From contig JAACJO010000019.1 of assembly GCA_013368445.1 (NCBI GenBank), positions 248,001 through 312,000 on the forward strand: a DNA stretch of 64,000 nt, in the 5' to 3' direction. The position numbers were made by a program, and so were the translations under genes. Every line of letters starts with the position of its first letter. Positions within the stretch are counted from its first letter, which is position 1. Shown here piece by piece: positions 48,020 through 60,119 of this stretch. This stretch comes from Leucocoprinus leucothites. Its lineage: Eukaryota > Basidiomycota > Agaricomycetes > Agaricales > Agaricaceae. The notes under the pieces were generated by a model. That model made no database searches and was not told the DNA's origin. It saw only the letters and a list, made by a program, of their open reading frames with translations.

Positions 48020-49450
48020 GGAAAGGCTACAACCAGTTCGAGTTCCTGTCTCAATCCTTTCCACCTTTTCCGTCATATAATTCCCCATCGTCGTTCTAAT
48101 AACCCTAATCAGGCGTCATCCAGTTCACCCTCCCAGTCATCTCCAAATTCGTCGCAACGGAACGGCGCTGCCGTGGATCCTTCCCAAGGCCAATCCCTAT
48201 TCCCACTGCTACCACGCTGCAGCCCGCCGATAGCAATATAACCTCGACTTCCGATGATAGACGCTGGCTACCCCAGACCCATGTGTGACACCAATACCTT
48301 GGCGGATTCACCATCATGATTGATGTGAACGGCGGCATGCCTACCGCTCCTCTTCCTGAAACTCTCCCGCCTCCCACATCTCCCAACGCAAACACAACCG
48401 GGGGGGACACGCCACCCTATACACACCCTATTCCTGGAGTACCGTTAGCTCGGGCACTGCGGGAAATACTTTGCAGGCGGCTGGCCAACAAGAAGCCCAG
48501 ACACCACAGCAATATCGAATGCAGCCTCAAGGAGCACTTGCGGAAGACGAGCTACAAGCTCCTCCAAACAAAGCCTCAGACGGTGTTTCCGCTTTTGCGG
48601 ATTTATTTCCCCGTATTGGGCTTCTTGCTGCCTTGTCACCTCATGTTTCGGCATTCTTCGAGCATAATGTCGAAGACTGTGAACGAGCAAACCTAGGTCG
48701 AGGGTTAGAGGATGCACCTGTTGGTCCTGTTAGGAGATTAGAGCGAGTTGAGAAGTGGCGCACAGGTGGAGGAGAGAGCACCAATATTGCTGAAGGTGGT
48801 CTTGGAGATGGTGGATGTGCCATTTGTTGGGAGAGACTACTTCTCGAAGCTGAGGAATCATAAGAAGACGATACAACCGACACGTACTGGTACAACAAGA
48901 CAACTTCAATCTTCAGGCTTCAAGCTCGGCGTGCTTACGACGCACCCCAACAAGCGCCGGCGGGATTTCGTTGCGCACGATTGCCCACACCTCGTTAACA
49001 GGGCACCAAGAAGGAAGTGGGCCCCGCCACTGCCACCAGGGTTGACACTGTGATAGAGGTGGACAAAACGGAGCAAGAGGTCAGGTCAATGCGCTACGAT
49101 GTGAGTTGTGGCGTTGGACCTGGTGACAAGAATTCCATGGGAGCATCTGTACGAACCCCAGTCTGGCATCCGTCGAGAAGATAACGGTGGTCGATTCGTG
49201 TGTGGGTCTTGATGGAAAGAGTGAGAAGGTGGACTCAGAGGGTGGTGATGTGAGTGCCCCAGAGGTCGTACAGACGGTGTGGCCACACATTTCACTCGAG
49301 TTGTGTGGTCAGCTCTGAGCACATTGTGCTTGCGTTGAGGGACGCAGAAGTGGCATTCATGGGAGTGGAAGGGAAGGAGGAAGTTGAGATGTCGTGTCTC
49401 ATATGTCAAGGTGTTGAAAGAGTGAATAGGGAAGAGTAGGATGTGAGTGT
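48020..49450 (+). pseudogene. RING gene relic, RING core deleted
   Basis: Sense matches to the intact gene include GGFTIMIDVNGGM (48,300-48,340), PIPGVPLA (48,430) and GGCAICWERLLLEAEE (48,812-48,860). A jump from there to the QARRAQDAPQQAPA equivalent (48,930) removes the second half of the RING. RRKWAPP, DVSCGVGP and the last Cys/His cluster follow to about 49,440. A nearly identical jump occurs in the relic at 27 kb, which suggests that one copy descends from the other. Frame breaks are frequent. Confidence 0.85.
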
Positions 49451-49639
49451 CAATGTTGAAAGGCTTTTGCTTGAGGCCTGCTACATGTCATTCCCTCCTC
49501 TTTTTCTCGCTTTTATTACTCTCATATTGATTTAGAGTTCTGATAGGATACGTTCACCTGCAGTACTCTCAATAAATCTGCTGGAGGCACCGTGCACCCT
49601 TCTTTCTGCCTCTCTTAAATCATCACCACCAAATACTCA

Positions 49640-50990
49640 TTAAACCTGGCTCATGGCCTTTACCTCGTCTTTCATTGGCACACTGGATCTTCAGGCACTC
49701 CCAAACCTCTTTGCAATGATGGAACCTGGATCCAAATGTGCGCATAGCCGCAGAACTGCAGATATGCAAGGTAAGTGGCATCAGATAGAGAAATCAACCA
49801 CCACCTTGACCCGTAGAGGGAGCTTTGAACCGGCTGCTTTTCTGTGGTCCTTCAGCGTGAACTGTATACTTATGTGGTATCTTCGCATAGATTGGAAACG
49901 AGAGGGCATAATCCCTGCCCTTCTCCAAATTATCGCTGCTCAATCTATCGATCTGTACGACGTGTTTTTCCACTGCCACAGCGTGCACTATCTTACAATC
50001 TACTTTCATTGTGTTCTCAGTATCCCACATGCGAACTGTGTGACACATATCTTGCCTGTGGAATACACAGCGCCTCGCGCCAAGCTCCTCGGTTTGGCTT
50101 AAAAACCGTGTCTACACCTGCTACACCATCGAATCGCCCAACCCCTGGTGTCGTAATCTCAGCTCCACCTGCGATTCCAACCGTGAAGCCCTCTGAGGCA
50201 GTCTCTTCTCCCTCCTTGCTCACTTGAATTTTCCCACCTATTGCATACGCTGAAGAATGCTATTTCGTTTGGTTTACCGAGTAGTAAGTGGCCTTCGTTG
50301 GCAGAGGAGATCAAGGATCTGCTTGCCAGTAGTGAGGTGAGGCAGGTACACGCTGGGTGTCTTGGCTTGAAAGTATCCGTGCACTCCGGTGAGTGGGAGC
50401 TGGGTTTTCTTTACAATGTTTTAATGCATTGGTGTTTGTAGATTTTGACGGAAGAATGACTGCCTTCCTGCTCTGGTTGCTTCATTCTTCCTAACCCTGA
50501 TCATCATCACCAGTTAACTCCTCAACTCACTACTGCCACGCACCTACGGCCCTTCACTTCATTTGCAAAACATACAAAATGAGTATCGGCGTACATTTAT
50601 CCAGATATCAACAAAGTTCTAAATCGATTGTTCCCTGGGGCAGCTGTTTCTCGGGGTTGTGAACCCGCGTGCGCCGAATGAGGCTGTACCACGCAAGATG
50701 AGGTGGAGCGGGAGAGATGTGAGTGGGGAAGGCAAAGAAGTGGACGTGTAATATGTTGGGTAGGTTGTTCCATCAGTATGTTCCCCTCTCTCCCACCGCT
50801 GTCCTTACTCTTCATTTACATGGCGCTGATAATGGGTTTGTCAGTTTTGGGAACCTCTCGCAGTTACCCATCATGACAAGTACAGTCGATTTGTCTAATG
50901 CTTCGCTACGGTCTTTGTTCTTGGGGTCCGACCGTATGTCTACGAGTCGAACCATGCGTTTGGCCGCGGACTTGACCAACGAAGAAATCC
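49640..50990 (+). pseudogene. Importin gene copy, 5' third only
   Basis: Colinear with about 40,800-42,190 of the intact importin gene. Matching parts are LDLQALPNLFA (49,683), IIPALLQIIAAQSIDLYD (49,910-49,960), the YTCYTIE segment (50,110-50,130) and SSKWPSLAEEIKDLL (50,281-50,323). The PWGQLF and FGNLSQLP regions follow. Frameshifts and stops are present, and everything after the TKKCQD-equivalent is lost. The breakpoint near 50,985 joins directly to the reverse type-I NACHT fragment. A RING relic ends about 200 bases upstream. Confidence 0.85.
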
Positions 50991-51330
50991 CAGTGCCAGC
51001 AGTGTTGAAGAGGAAGAGATAGGTGAAGGTGCGAGGTTCAGAGACTCGGAAACAGGAAGCACAGGAGAAGGAGTCATGGAAGGGGGAGACAAGATGGTAT
51101 AGCAGCAGGCGTGGTGGTAGCTGATCGAGGAAACGACTCGGAAGTGAAAGCTTGAGGGGCCAAGGGTGTACTAGGGTACTGTTGAGAAGGGTTGGATGCC
51201 CACGACTGTGGAGTAGAGCCATCGGGTGTGGTGGGGTCTGCAGCCTGGCGAGATGGACGGAAGAATTGTTCGAAGAAATGAGTGGGCTTGACGAAAAGGT
51301 TACGAGTGTGCTGAGACATTGTGTCGATAT
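50991..51330 (-). pseudogene. 5' end fragment of a type-I NACHT gene
   Basis: A minus-strand frame begins MSQHTRNLFVKPTHFFEQFF at 51,319, continues as a Pro/Ser/Thr-rich region and reaches the FLFN motif shared with the fragments at 40 and 59 kb. It then meets the importin relic. The NACHT core is absent. The Pro/Ser-rich stretch corresponds to the first 50 residues of the gene at 1,693. Confidence 0.7.
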
Positions 51331-51675
51331 ATGCAATAGAAAGCCAGAGAGCGAGATCAACGCCGTAGATTCATAAATAGTACTAGATGCCCATTATCGA
51401 AGATGCTAGATATGTTCTATGGCTGCATGGGCTGGGTGCATTGAGTGCTGAAGCCAAGAACCGGTTGACCACGGTAGATTTTTTCTTCTCCCGCAAAACC
51501 TCTCAGTACCTGGCTTCATTGGTTGTGGGTCTTCCCCCCAGCTTCGCCATCACACAAACTCAGGTGCCAAAATCAAGTTGCGTGGGACTCGAGTGCTCGC
51601 GCGGGAAAATCTACCCTGGACTTCTCATAGTGTACTGTACTTGTAGTGTACAGCCTCCTTCCACTCTCTACCATC

Positions 51676-54234
51676 ATGGTCTCACCTGGAAGTTTTGCTG
51701 AAGCTGCAGCACGGGGTAGTAATGTCCCTCCCGGAGCTCATGCGGATCAACCTCGAACTGTGCACCCTCTGCGTGAAGACGAGCACTGCGATCAGTCTTC
51801 GTCAAATGGTATGGCATCCAAATACAGCTTTACCAAACCCTCACTGGCTCATGTAGCAGGTGAAAGAGAAATGGTCACAACTGCTCTTCCTGAAGTTCTC
51901 TCTTCACATGATTCAAGCACGGGTTACAATGCCGCTCGGTCTTTAACTTCACCTTATCGTTCGTACAAACACTTGCTACAGTATAATGCATATTCCCGCT
52001 GTGGCTCATTGTATCTGATAGTGAACACGCTGGGCGGTTATCAACGCGATGGCTACATTTCACCTTCAACAGCACAAATACCCTATTTCTTTCAACACAA
52101 TATACCGCCTGGAGAAACCATGTCAGCTACTCCGCACAGCACTCCTATTGCAACCCATTATGGTGGTCAGTGGATGTAAAGCCTAATCAGTAATAGCAGT
52201 AACTCACATTAATGCTGCAGGTATTTTCCCGGGTGCACATGATTTTGTCATTGGAAATTTTGCACCCGTGGTCATTTACAACCCAACTGAGGATCCAAGG
52301 AAAGCAGAGGAGTATGAAAAGCAGAAAAGAGCGGAGGATGACGAGAGGCGGAGAAAGGCTGAGGAGGGTAAGTAGCTGTGTACCAACCAGGGCAAGTCGC
52401 TCAAGTATCCCACGTAGCTCTCCAGGAACTCAAGGCAAGGAGGTTATTGGGTGCTATGCTCGACTCAGAAGAACGTGGATATGTTCCGAGATGTAATGAG
52501 GATACTCGCAAGGATCTACGCAGCTACATTGTGGAATGGGGACGAATGAATGCAGTAATGAAACATTTACTCTGGCTATCGGGACCTGCTGGAGTGGGGA
52601 AGTCAGCAGTTGCACAAACTGTTGCAGAGGAGATCGGGAGACTTTTAGGCGCTGTCTTCTTTTTCTCCCGACCTAACAAGCGAGATGACCCCAAATTTTT
52701 CATCCCAACACTGGTCTATCAGCTCGCCGTGCTGCTCCCGGAGTATAAACGCATCGTTGGCCAGCGATTCAGGGATGACCCTTCAATATTCGGCAAAAGT
52801 CGCCGCTCCCAATTCAAAGAGCTCATCAGCGATCCCTTCCTCCCCGACCTGTCCCAGCGACCTCTTTCTCTCTTATCTCATCTATCTGAACAGCTTCTCA
52901 CATCCTTGTCCTATCGGCCTCTATTGATTGTCATAGATGGACTTGATGAATGCGATGGTCGTGATGCTCAATGTGAACTTGTGGAGATGATTGTACGCCA
53001 TGCACAGAGGGACCAGAATTCCCGGTTGCGGTGGCTGATATGCAGTCGTCCTGAGCCCCACCTCACATTAGCCTTTTCTAGTACAGACTGTCGAGGGATC
53101 TGCCGCCATAAGAGGTTGGAAATTGATGATGATGAGGCACAGAAGGACACACTCTCCATTCTCAGAAAGGGATTTGCGGACATTAAAAAGAGATATCCTG
53201 ACCAGCTTGCACATGATTGGCCACATGCTGGTTATATTGATTTTATTGCAGATCGTGCATCAGGGCATCTTGGATTTGCCTCCTTCATCATCCGCTTCAT
53301 CGATGACCAGGAGTACGGCAACCCTTCTGGTCAACTTGAAGTCTGCCTCGAGTTTCTCAACTGTGCTGGCCCTAACAATCCCATTAACCCTCTTCATCCC
53401 CTTGACCTCCTTTACACCCGAATTCTATCTGACATTCCGGAGACTACCCTTCCCACCACTCAACGTATCCTTGGACTGCTCCTTTTGTATGGTGACAAGA
53501 GACTCACCACTCTTGTCCACGCAAACTTTTTGGGCCTTGATCGAGCCACCTTTTATCATTCGCTTCGGTGCCTACACTCGGTTGTGTCCATCCCTCTCCC
53601 TCACGAGGCTTGGGATAAACCTATCCGTGTATACCATGCTTCCTTTACGGACTACTTGATGAATCCCGCTCGTGCTGGAAAGTTTGTTCTGGACGAGAGG
53701 GAAGTGCATCTTGATGTTGCAAATCAGAGTGTTGGCTGGTTCAGGCACTTCTGTAAAAATCCTTCAGGTAATATTATGATAAGTCTCAGGTGGGTAGCAC
53801 AATTAACTTGACCCCTTGTAGACGACTTTGATCTGTCAGAACTTCCATGGTACCCACCACAAACCATATGGACTGTGGTCAATGCTCTGCGTGACTTTTG
53901 TCATAGAGCTTTCCTGCAGGTTCCCGAAAGCTTCCTGGTGTCTTTGAAGCCATTATTAGCAGGATCTACTATTGATCCTATCAGCTTCAAGTGGTCAGGC
54001 CAGACTCCAGATATCATATCTCTTTTTTTGTGGTTACTTTTGTCGGTAAGTATCTGTTATTTATCAAAGTATATACCTTTTTATCAAGTATGTTCTGCAA
54101 ATAAAAAGATCCAGGAGAAGGAGGTGGATGAGGATATGACAATGAAGGGTGAGGAACATCAGACTATGTCACTACAACAGGCAGCTCATCATTCCATGCA
54201 GCTCTCAAGAAAATCGCACCAGGAGTCTCTCTAG
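51676..54234 (+). CDS. NACHT protein with diverged middle domain, copy 7a
   Basis: Exons 51676-51808, 51860-51958, 52022-52165, 52221-52367, 52418-53767 and 53822-54234 give 761 aa if the last exon reads through to TAG. The first three exon lengths (133, 99, 144) equal those of copy 4. The start is MVSPGSFAEAA. FPGAHDFVIGNF and the charged KAEEYEKQKRAEDDERRRK segment follow. NACHT: GPAGVGKS (230-237) and LLIVIDGLDEC. After the NACHT exon a diverged middle domain follows (DDFDLSELPWYPP), and then no GTPase. Alternatively, a GTAAGT donor at 54,046 could splice this gene into the second NACHT module at 54,202, giving one tandem-NACHT transcript. Intron 1 (51 nt) and the exon 2-3 region are also open if unspliced. 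Confidence 0.7.
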
Positions 54235-56913
54235 GCAGTATGCCCAACTCAGGAGAGCATTCATATGTACCACGGTGTAGCAAGGAAACTCAACAGAGTT
54301 TATGCAATTGCCTCCTGGGATGGGTACGGGAAACTGGAAAAGTTCAACCATTACTTTGGCTATCTGGGCCAGCTGGTGTTGGGAAGTCAGCAGTCACACA
54401 AACTATTGCTGAGTGCATGAAGGCAGAGGGACGTCTTGGCGCGTTATACCTTTTCTCCCAACACAATGCCTGGTCAGACCTCACTGCTGTTATTTCGACT
54501 CTTGTCTACCAATTGGCTCTGCTACTCCCACCATATAGGCTCATCATTGCCCGAAAACTTCAATACGACCCTACAGTTTTTGCCCAAAGTTGTCACCACC
54601 AGTTCAATGAATTCTTTACAGATTCCTTTCTTACTTTCTTATCCCAATGACCTCTCACCCTCTTATCACATCAACTTCTCGCTCTCATATCAGATCGGCC
54701 CCCCTTGATTGTTCTTGATGGACTCAATGAATGCAAGGACCATGATGCTCAATATGAGTTTGTGGAGACAATCACCCACTATGCACAGAGTGACCAAGCT
54801 TCCCGGCTGCGGTGGCTGATATATAGCCATCCTGAGCCCCATCTCACATCAGCCTTCTCTGGTGTAGACTGTCAAGGGATCTGCCGCTATGAGAGGTTGG
54901 AAATTGATAATGATGAGGTGCAGAAGGACACTCTCTGCATTCTTAGAAAGGGGTTCAGGGATATTAGAGAGAGATATCCTGACCAACTTGCACAGAGCTG
55001 GCCACATGCTGGTGATGTGGATTTTATTGCAGATCGTGCATCAGGAGACCTTAAACTTGTGTCCTTCATCATCTGCTTCATTGGTGATGAGGAGTATGGC
55101 AATCCTTCCAACCAACTCAAGGTCTGCCTTGATATTCTTGAGTGCACTGGCCCTGGCAATCACAGTAACCCTCCTCAACCTCTTGACCTCTTTTACATCC
55201 GAATTTTATCCAACATTCCAGAGACTACTCTTCCCACCACTCAACGTATCCTTGGACTGCTCCTTTTGTATGGTGACAAGAGACTCACCACTCTTGTCCA
55301 TGCAAACTTTTTAGGCCTTGATCAAGCAGCCTTTTATCACTCACTTCAATGTCTACATTCAGTTGTCTTCATCCCTCCCCTTTCCGAGGCTAGTACTAAG
55401 CCAATTCGGATATACCATGCATCTTTCTCCAACTACCTAAGAGATGAAGCATGTGCTGGGAAATATGTTTTGGATGAGGGAGTGATGCACCTTTATGTTG
55501 CAATCCATGGTCTCAAGTGGCTCAGCCACTTTTGTGAAAAACCTTCAGGTAGCTTTAGTGAGATGTCCCAATGGCATGCTGATTAACTGCTTTTCTAGAC
55601 CAACAGGTGTTGCCAGAACTCACATGGCCCAAGGATCCAATGTTACCTGACAGCCAGACTATTCTTGACTCTGTGTGCAACTTTGCATTTGCCCCTTGCT
55701 GGAGGGCCTTTCCCCAAGCACCCAAAGCCTCTGGGTTTACATTGAGAAATACACTACGGAATTTTGATTTTAATATTGATTACTCAAAATGGGAGGACAA
55801 GACAGGAGAATTTGCATATTTTCTTTGGTGGCTAATGTTATCGGTGAGCTCTTCTGGATATGTCCAATAGCATCCACCCTGATAGTTCTTGCATCCAATT
55901 TAAAGGATTGGATTTACATTCATTGTAACATCCAGGAGCTACTACCTGGGACAGGGAATGAGATAGTGATTGTTTGGAATGAGAAGGATCATCATACTTT
56001 CATCAAACCTTTTCTCAGCAATGCAAAGGAAACTAACTATACCTCGATTCATCTTGTCCTTTGCACCTGTACACTTGCCAATTTCTATCTCATACCCAGT
56101 ATGGCCATCCAAGACTCAGACAAATTGCGGGAAGATGATCTTGTGATTGTGTAGGTTGTTTCCCCTATCCACAGCATCAATACCAGATCTCACTTTTCAT
56201 TTCCTAGCTTTGTGGGCCAGAGAAGGTCTGGGAAGAGTTATGTATGTGAAAATATGGGTGTCCAATGAAACAATAATGCTTAGGCCCTTGTATAGCTTAT
56301 TGACCTCCTGATTAGACAGCAGGATCACCATGCTCAGTCCTGGGTGATACCACCCATTCTGGCTACTCGCATTGTTCACCCTGAATGTGGTAAACAAATA
56401 GTACTTGTTGACACCCCGGGGTTCGATTATGATACCAGGCCAAAGGAGGTCCTCACCTATACCAACAATTGGCTGGAAAAGATGTAAGTCTCACTTTCAC
56501 TGAATTTCAATGAGTTTCAACAGTTGAACTACAGGTACAAGAATAATGTCAAGATTAGTGGAATCATCTATACATATCCTATTAAAAGCTGCCAGATGGA
56601 TACCTCACCTCCAGATGTTTTTTGGAGGTTCCGCAGTCTATTCAGTGGTGAGGCAGGAGTTCACATGTTGTTTGTGACGACTATGTGGGAGAATATAGAC
56701 CCATCTGTTGGTGAAAACAGGGAAGTTCAGCTCAAAGGAAAGCTCCAGAAGGATTTGATTGCACGTGGTGTAGGTGTTGATCGCCTGGCAAGTGGTACTG
56801 AGGAAGAAGCATGGCGTATCATTAACAGGCTTTTGGAGATGGCTAACATAAGGAAGAAGGCTTCAAAGGTGATGCCCAAGTTCTCTCTCACTCAAGCTGA
56901 GGAATTGATTTGA
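54202..56913 (+). pseudogene. NACHT-GTPase module with nonsense codon, copy 7b
   Basis: The exon beginning ALKKIAPGVSLGS (54,202) is the usual start of the NACHT exon. Walker A GPAGVGKS is intact. An in-frame TGA at 54,648 stands where sister copies have CGA in the SQRPLTL motif. After it the frame continues to PLIVLDGLNEC with a 9-nt deletion, then through the rest of NACHT, the 245-nt middle exon (55599-55843), G1 GQRRSGKS (about 56,216), DTPG (56,410-56,421) and a short tail ending at 56,913. CG pairs are visibly scarce compared with the other copies. Before it, a short KEVDEDMTMKG remnant stands for the charged segment. It has no promoter or N-terminal exons of its own, so it is probably the distal half of a tandem module with 7a. 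Confidence 0.8.
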
Positions 56914-57339
56914 AAAATATTTACAGCAGATCCTCAAGAAGAATTCAAGAAGGCATGATGGTTCATGAGGTGGTAAACAAAACGAAGAATGTAATGGATG
57001 AAAGACTGACGTTGGCCATCATGTTCACATTTTGTTTCATTGTCAATCCCTGGACTTCTGTGTTGTGCTAGATAAATTGCGTTGTTGTATTGTACAATAA
57101 TACACCAACAAATAATGAAGGATGAGAAATGCAAAGTTGGGCTGAGATGAGAGACACTTGTATGGCGGTAGGGAGCTACGCACTTCCTTACATGACGGTC
57201 ACATGTTTTGTGGCAAAAGAAATTTTAGAATACTAGTTCTGCGCGCTTGACTTCCACTTCTAAGTTCTACCACGCCCGTAGCTATCCCCAGCGCCTGCAT
57301 ATTTATATCCTCTTCTTAAATCATCACAATTGAAACCTC
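56914..57339. other. 3' flank of copy 7b
   Basis: The segment resembles the 3' flanks of copies 6 and 8, with GGCCATCATGTTCACATTTT near 57,012 matching 63,785. From about 57,250 it resembles the promoter region of the importin gene. No gene is seen. Confidence 0.5.
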
Positions 57340-58600
57340 AGAAATATCAGCCCAAGGCTCTTATTTTTCACGCACTGTTGACGCTATTGACCTCCAGGTA
57401 CTCTCAAACCTCTTTGCAAAGAAGTTGAACTTGGACTATAATGCGTACAAGACTGCAGGGCTGCAGATACGCGAGGTGTGTGGGCTCTCAGATGGAGAAA
57501 TCAGTCATCTACTATAGAAGAAATTATTCTAGACTAGCTGTCTGAGCACAACCAGTGAATCTGCGTGCTGATGTCGTATTTATGTATAGATGGGAAATGA
57601 GCAGGGCATGACTACCGCTCATCTCCGGATCTTCTCTGCTGACTCTATTGATATGTACGGCGCAGCGCCACGCGTCAGGCCTGCTTGGTTTGACTCAAAA
57701 ACCGTGTTAACACCTGCTACAGCATCGAAACACCAGCCATCCGGCGTCCTGATCTCAGCCCTATCCACGATTCCGACCATGATGCTATCTCCTTGCGCAC
57801 TCGCCTTCTCGCAGCATTTCGGTATAGCTGTCGCACGCATTGAAAAACATGACTGCGTTTGAATTGCCAAGTAGTAAGTGGCCTACGTTGGCAGATGAGA
57901 TTAACCGCCTGCTTCAAGTTGTCAATAGTGAAGTGATGCAGGTGCACGCTGTGTGTCTTTTTGCGCTTGAGAGTGTTCGTGCATTCTGGCGAGTGAGGGC
58001 TTGCCTCACCTTTGTGGTGTTGCGGTGTATTATCACTTATTAATTTTGGCAGAAGAACGATGTCCTTCCTGCTTCCGTTGCCTCACTCTTCCTGGGCCTA
58101 ATTGCCATCGCCGGCTAGCCCCTCAACATACCTTCATCCCTTCACTTCATTCTCAGAACCCACCAAACGAGCGTCAACGTACATTTGTTTACGCACCAAC
58201 AAAATCCCAAATTGATTGTTCCTTGGGGACAGTTGCTTTCAAGGCTGTGAACTTGTGCCCGCTGAATAAGTTGTACCGCAAGACGGGGTGGAGCGGGAGT
58301 AATGTGAATAGTGGAAGGCAAAAAAGTGGGCGTGTCATGCATTTAAGAAACTGTTCCATCGGTGTGTTTCTCTCTCATGCAGCTACTGTTGCTCTTCGAT
58401 TGAAAGATGTTGATGGCAGGTTTGTTAGATTTGGGAACCCATCACAGGTGCCTAGTACGATGCACGACGAGTACAGTCGATTCGCACAGCACCGCGATCT
58501 TGAACATATATCTACAACAAGTCAAACTATGCACTCAATAGGCAACTTGACTATCGAAGAAAAGCCAGTACCAGGTTTTCCCGTTCTTACCGAGTAGCAC
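57340..58600 (+). pseudogene. Second truncated importin gene copy
   Basis: Colinear with about 40,800-42,230 of the intact importin gene. Matching parts are LSNLFAKKLNLD (57,398), the MTTAHLRI piece (57,608), SSKWPTLADEINRLL (57,870-57,914), the VPWGQL block (58,219-58,232) and FGNPSQVPSTM (58,430-58,463). A 165-nt block around the YTCYTIE segment is badly degraded. It ends at an EEKPVPGFPVLTE piece close to where the 49.6-kb copy ends. Many frame breaks are present. Confidence 0.85.
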
Positions 58601-58819
58601 GTCCTCACTTTCCTCCCTTTCTCCACCATTGTCCTTCTACTGCAGCAAGGTCACCACTCCCTTACAAAGTGACTGGGCCCGCGATAACACGCACTCTTAA
58701 GCGCCGTAGTAAACAAAAGATATCAGCAGCGTAGATGTCGATAATGATGTTTGTCGAAAGTCTGTCGAATATATAATTTTTGTGATCTGTCGATCAGCTA
58801 TCATAAACATCTACAAGAG

Positions 58820-59880
58820 ACTGGGTTGTCATCGATTCATCCCTCGATCCCCTTGAACTGCGCCAGAAATAATAGTGACCTTGTCGCGAGAGCAGGCTCT
58901 TGAACCGTGCGCCTGTTGGTAATTCTCGGAATAAAGGTATTCGACGACAATTTGGCACGCGATGGACGTAAATATGCGTCGGGGGTCGTCACAATCTGCA
59001 TTGTAGCGGGAGAAGAGAGCGGCAACGGGTTTAGCCTCCAGGGTGTCGGTGCAAATCTGCGTAATAGCTGACTTGCCAGTACAAAAGGGACTGTGCATCC
59101 GGTTTCTTGCAATCCGACTCTCCCGGTGCCCAGCTAATGGCGAGGGTGGTGAACTCCATTCGAGTATCGGGAAAACATTTTCGGTGGAGGGTAACGAGTA
59201 GTGGTTTCGTGGAATGTGTCTGGCATTGGGTACTTGGCGAGTTTTTTGAGACCTATTCACCCGCATGAGATCAGCAATCCAGCTCGAGGGTACAATTATA
59301 CTCACCCGAGTCCACAGGGGAGAAAACATTGGAGCTGAAAGTTATCGGCGACGATATAATGTCCCTAATGGAATATTCTGTGCTCCCGAAAGTGCGGCGG
59401 CAATGTTGAAGAGGAAGGGGTAGGTGAATGTGCGGAATTCAGAGACTCAGGATCAAGAAGCACGGGAGTAGGAATCATTGAAGGGGGAGACACGTATGGG
59501 AGAGTAGTAGGCGTGGTGGTAGCTGGTTGAGGGAACGAAGTGGATACTTAAGGGGCCAAAGGTGTAGGAGATTATTGAGGAGGAAATGGACAAGGCTGTG
59601 GAGTAGAGCATTGGATATGGTGGAACCAGCGGCCCTACGAGATAGGCGAAGAATTGCTCAAAAAAAGTGAGCGGGCTTGACGAAACAGTTGTGAACGCGC
59701 CGAGACATTGCGTTGACCTGTGCAATAGAAAGCCATAGAGGGAGAACAGCGCAGCAGATTCCTGGATAGTGCTGGACGCTCGGATGTATTCTACCGCATG
59801 GGCTGGGGGGCATCAACTGCTGAATCAAGATCCTATTGACAACACTCAATAGAAACTCTTCCCCCTTCACCAAAACCCAA
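58820..59880 (-). pseudogene. Type-I NACHT gene fragment reaching the P-loop
   Basis: Minus-strand sequence begins with the NCFVKPAHFFEQFF piece (59,690), followed by the FLFN region. It continues through the GTGAGTAT intron-1 donor (about 59,305) with CTCGAGCTGGA and reaches the P-loop region near 59,090. There CTGGCAAGTCAGC is kept, but the preceding glycine codons are broken. DDPRRIFTSIACQI is still readable (about 58,950-58,990). The match to the gene at 1,693 stops near its base 2,340. It is the longest of the three 5' fragments and lies between the importin relic and NACHT-GTPase copy 8. Confidence 0.85.
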
Positions 59881-60119
59881 TTACAGAAATTCGAGCCTCA
59901 GTCTCCAGCACCAGCTAGATATTAAAGAGCTGGCGCCTGGCCTTGATTATCTATAGAGGTAACAGATGATGATGGGCTTCACAATGAGAACCACAGGACC
60001 AGTTGTGACTGGGCATATATAGATGCCATCACACCTTTTCGATCGCCGCTGATGGCGCCTGATCACAACCCTCCTGTGCAACTATAAATACACGTGTCAC
60101 GGATATTAATCGCGTACAT

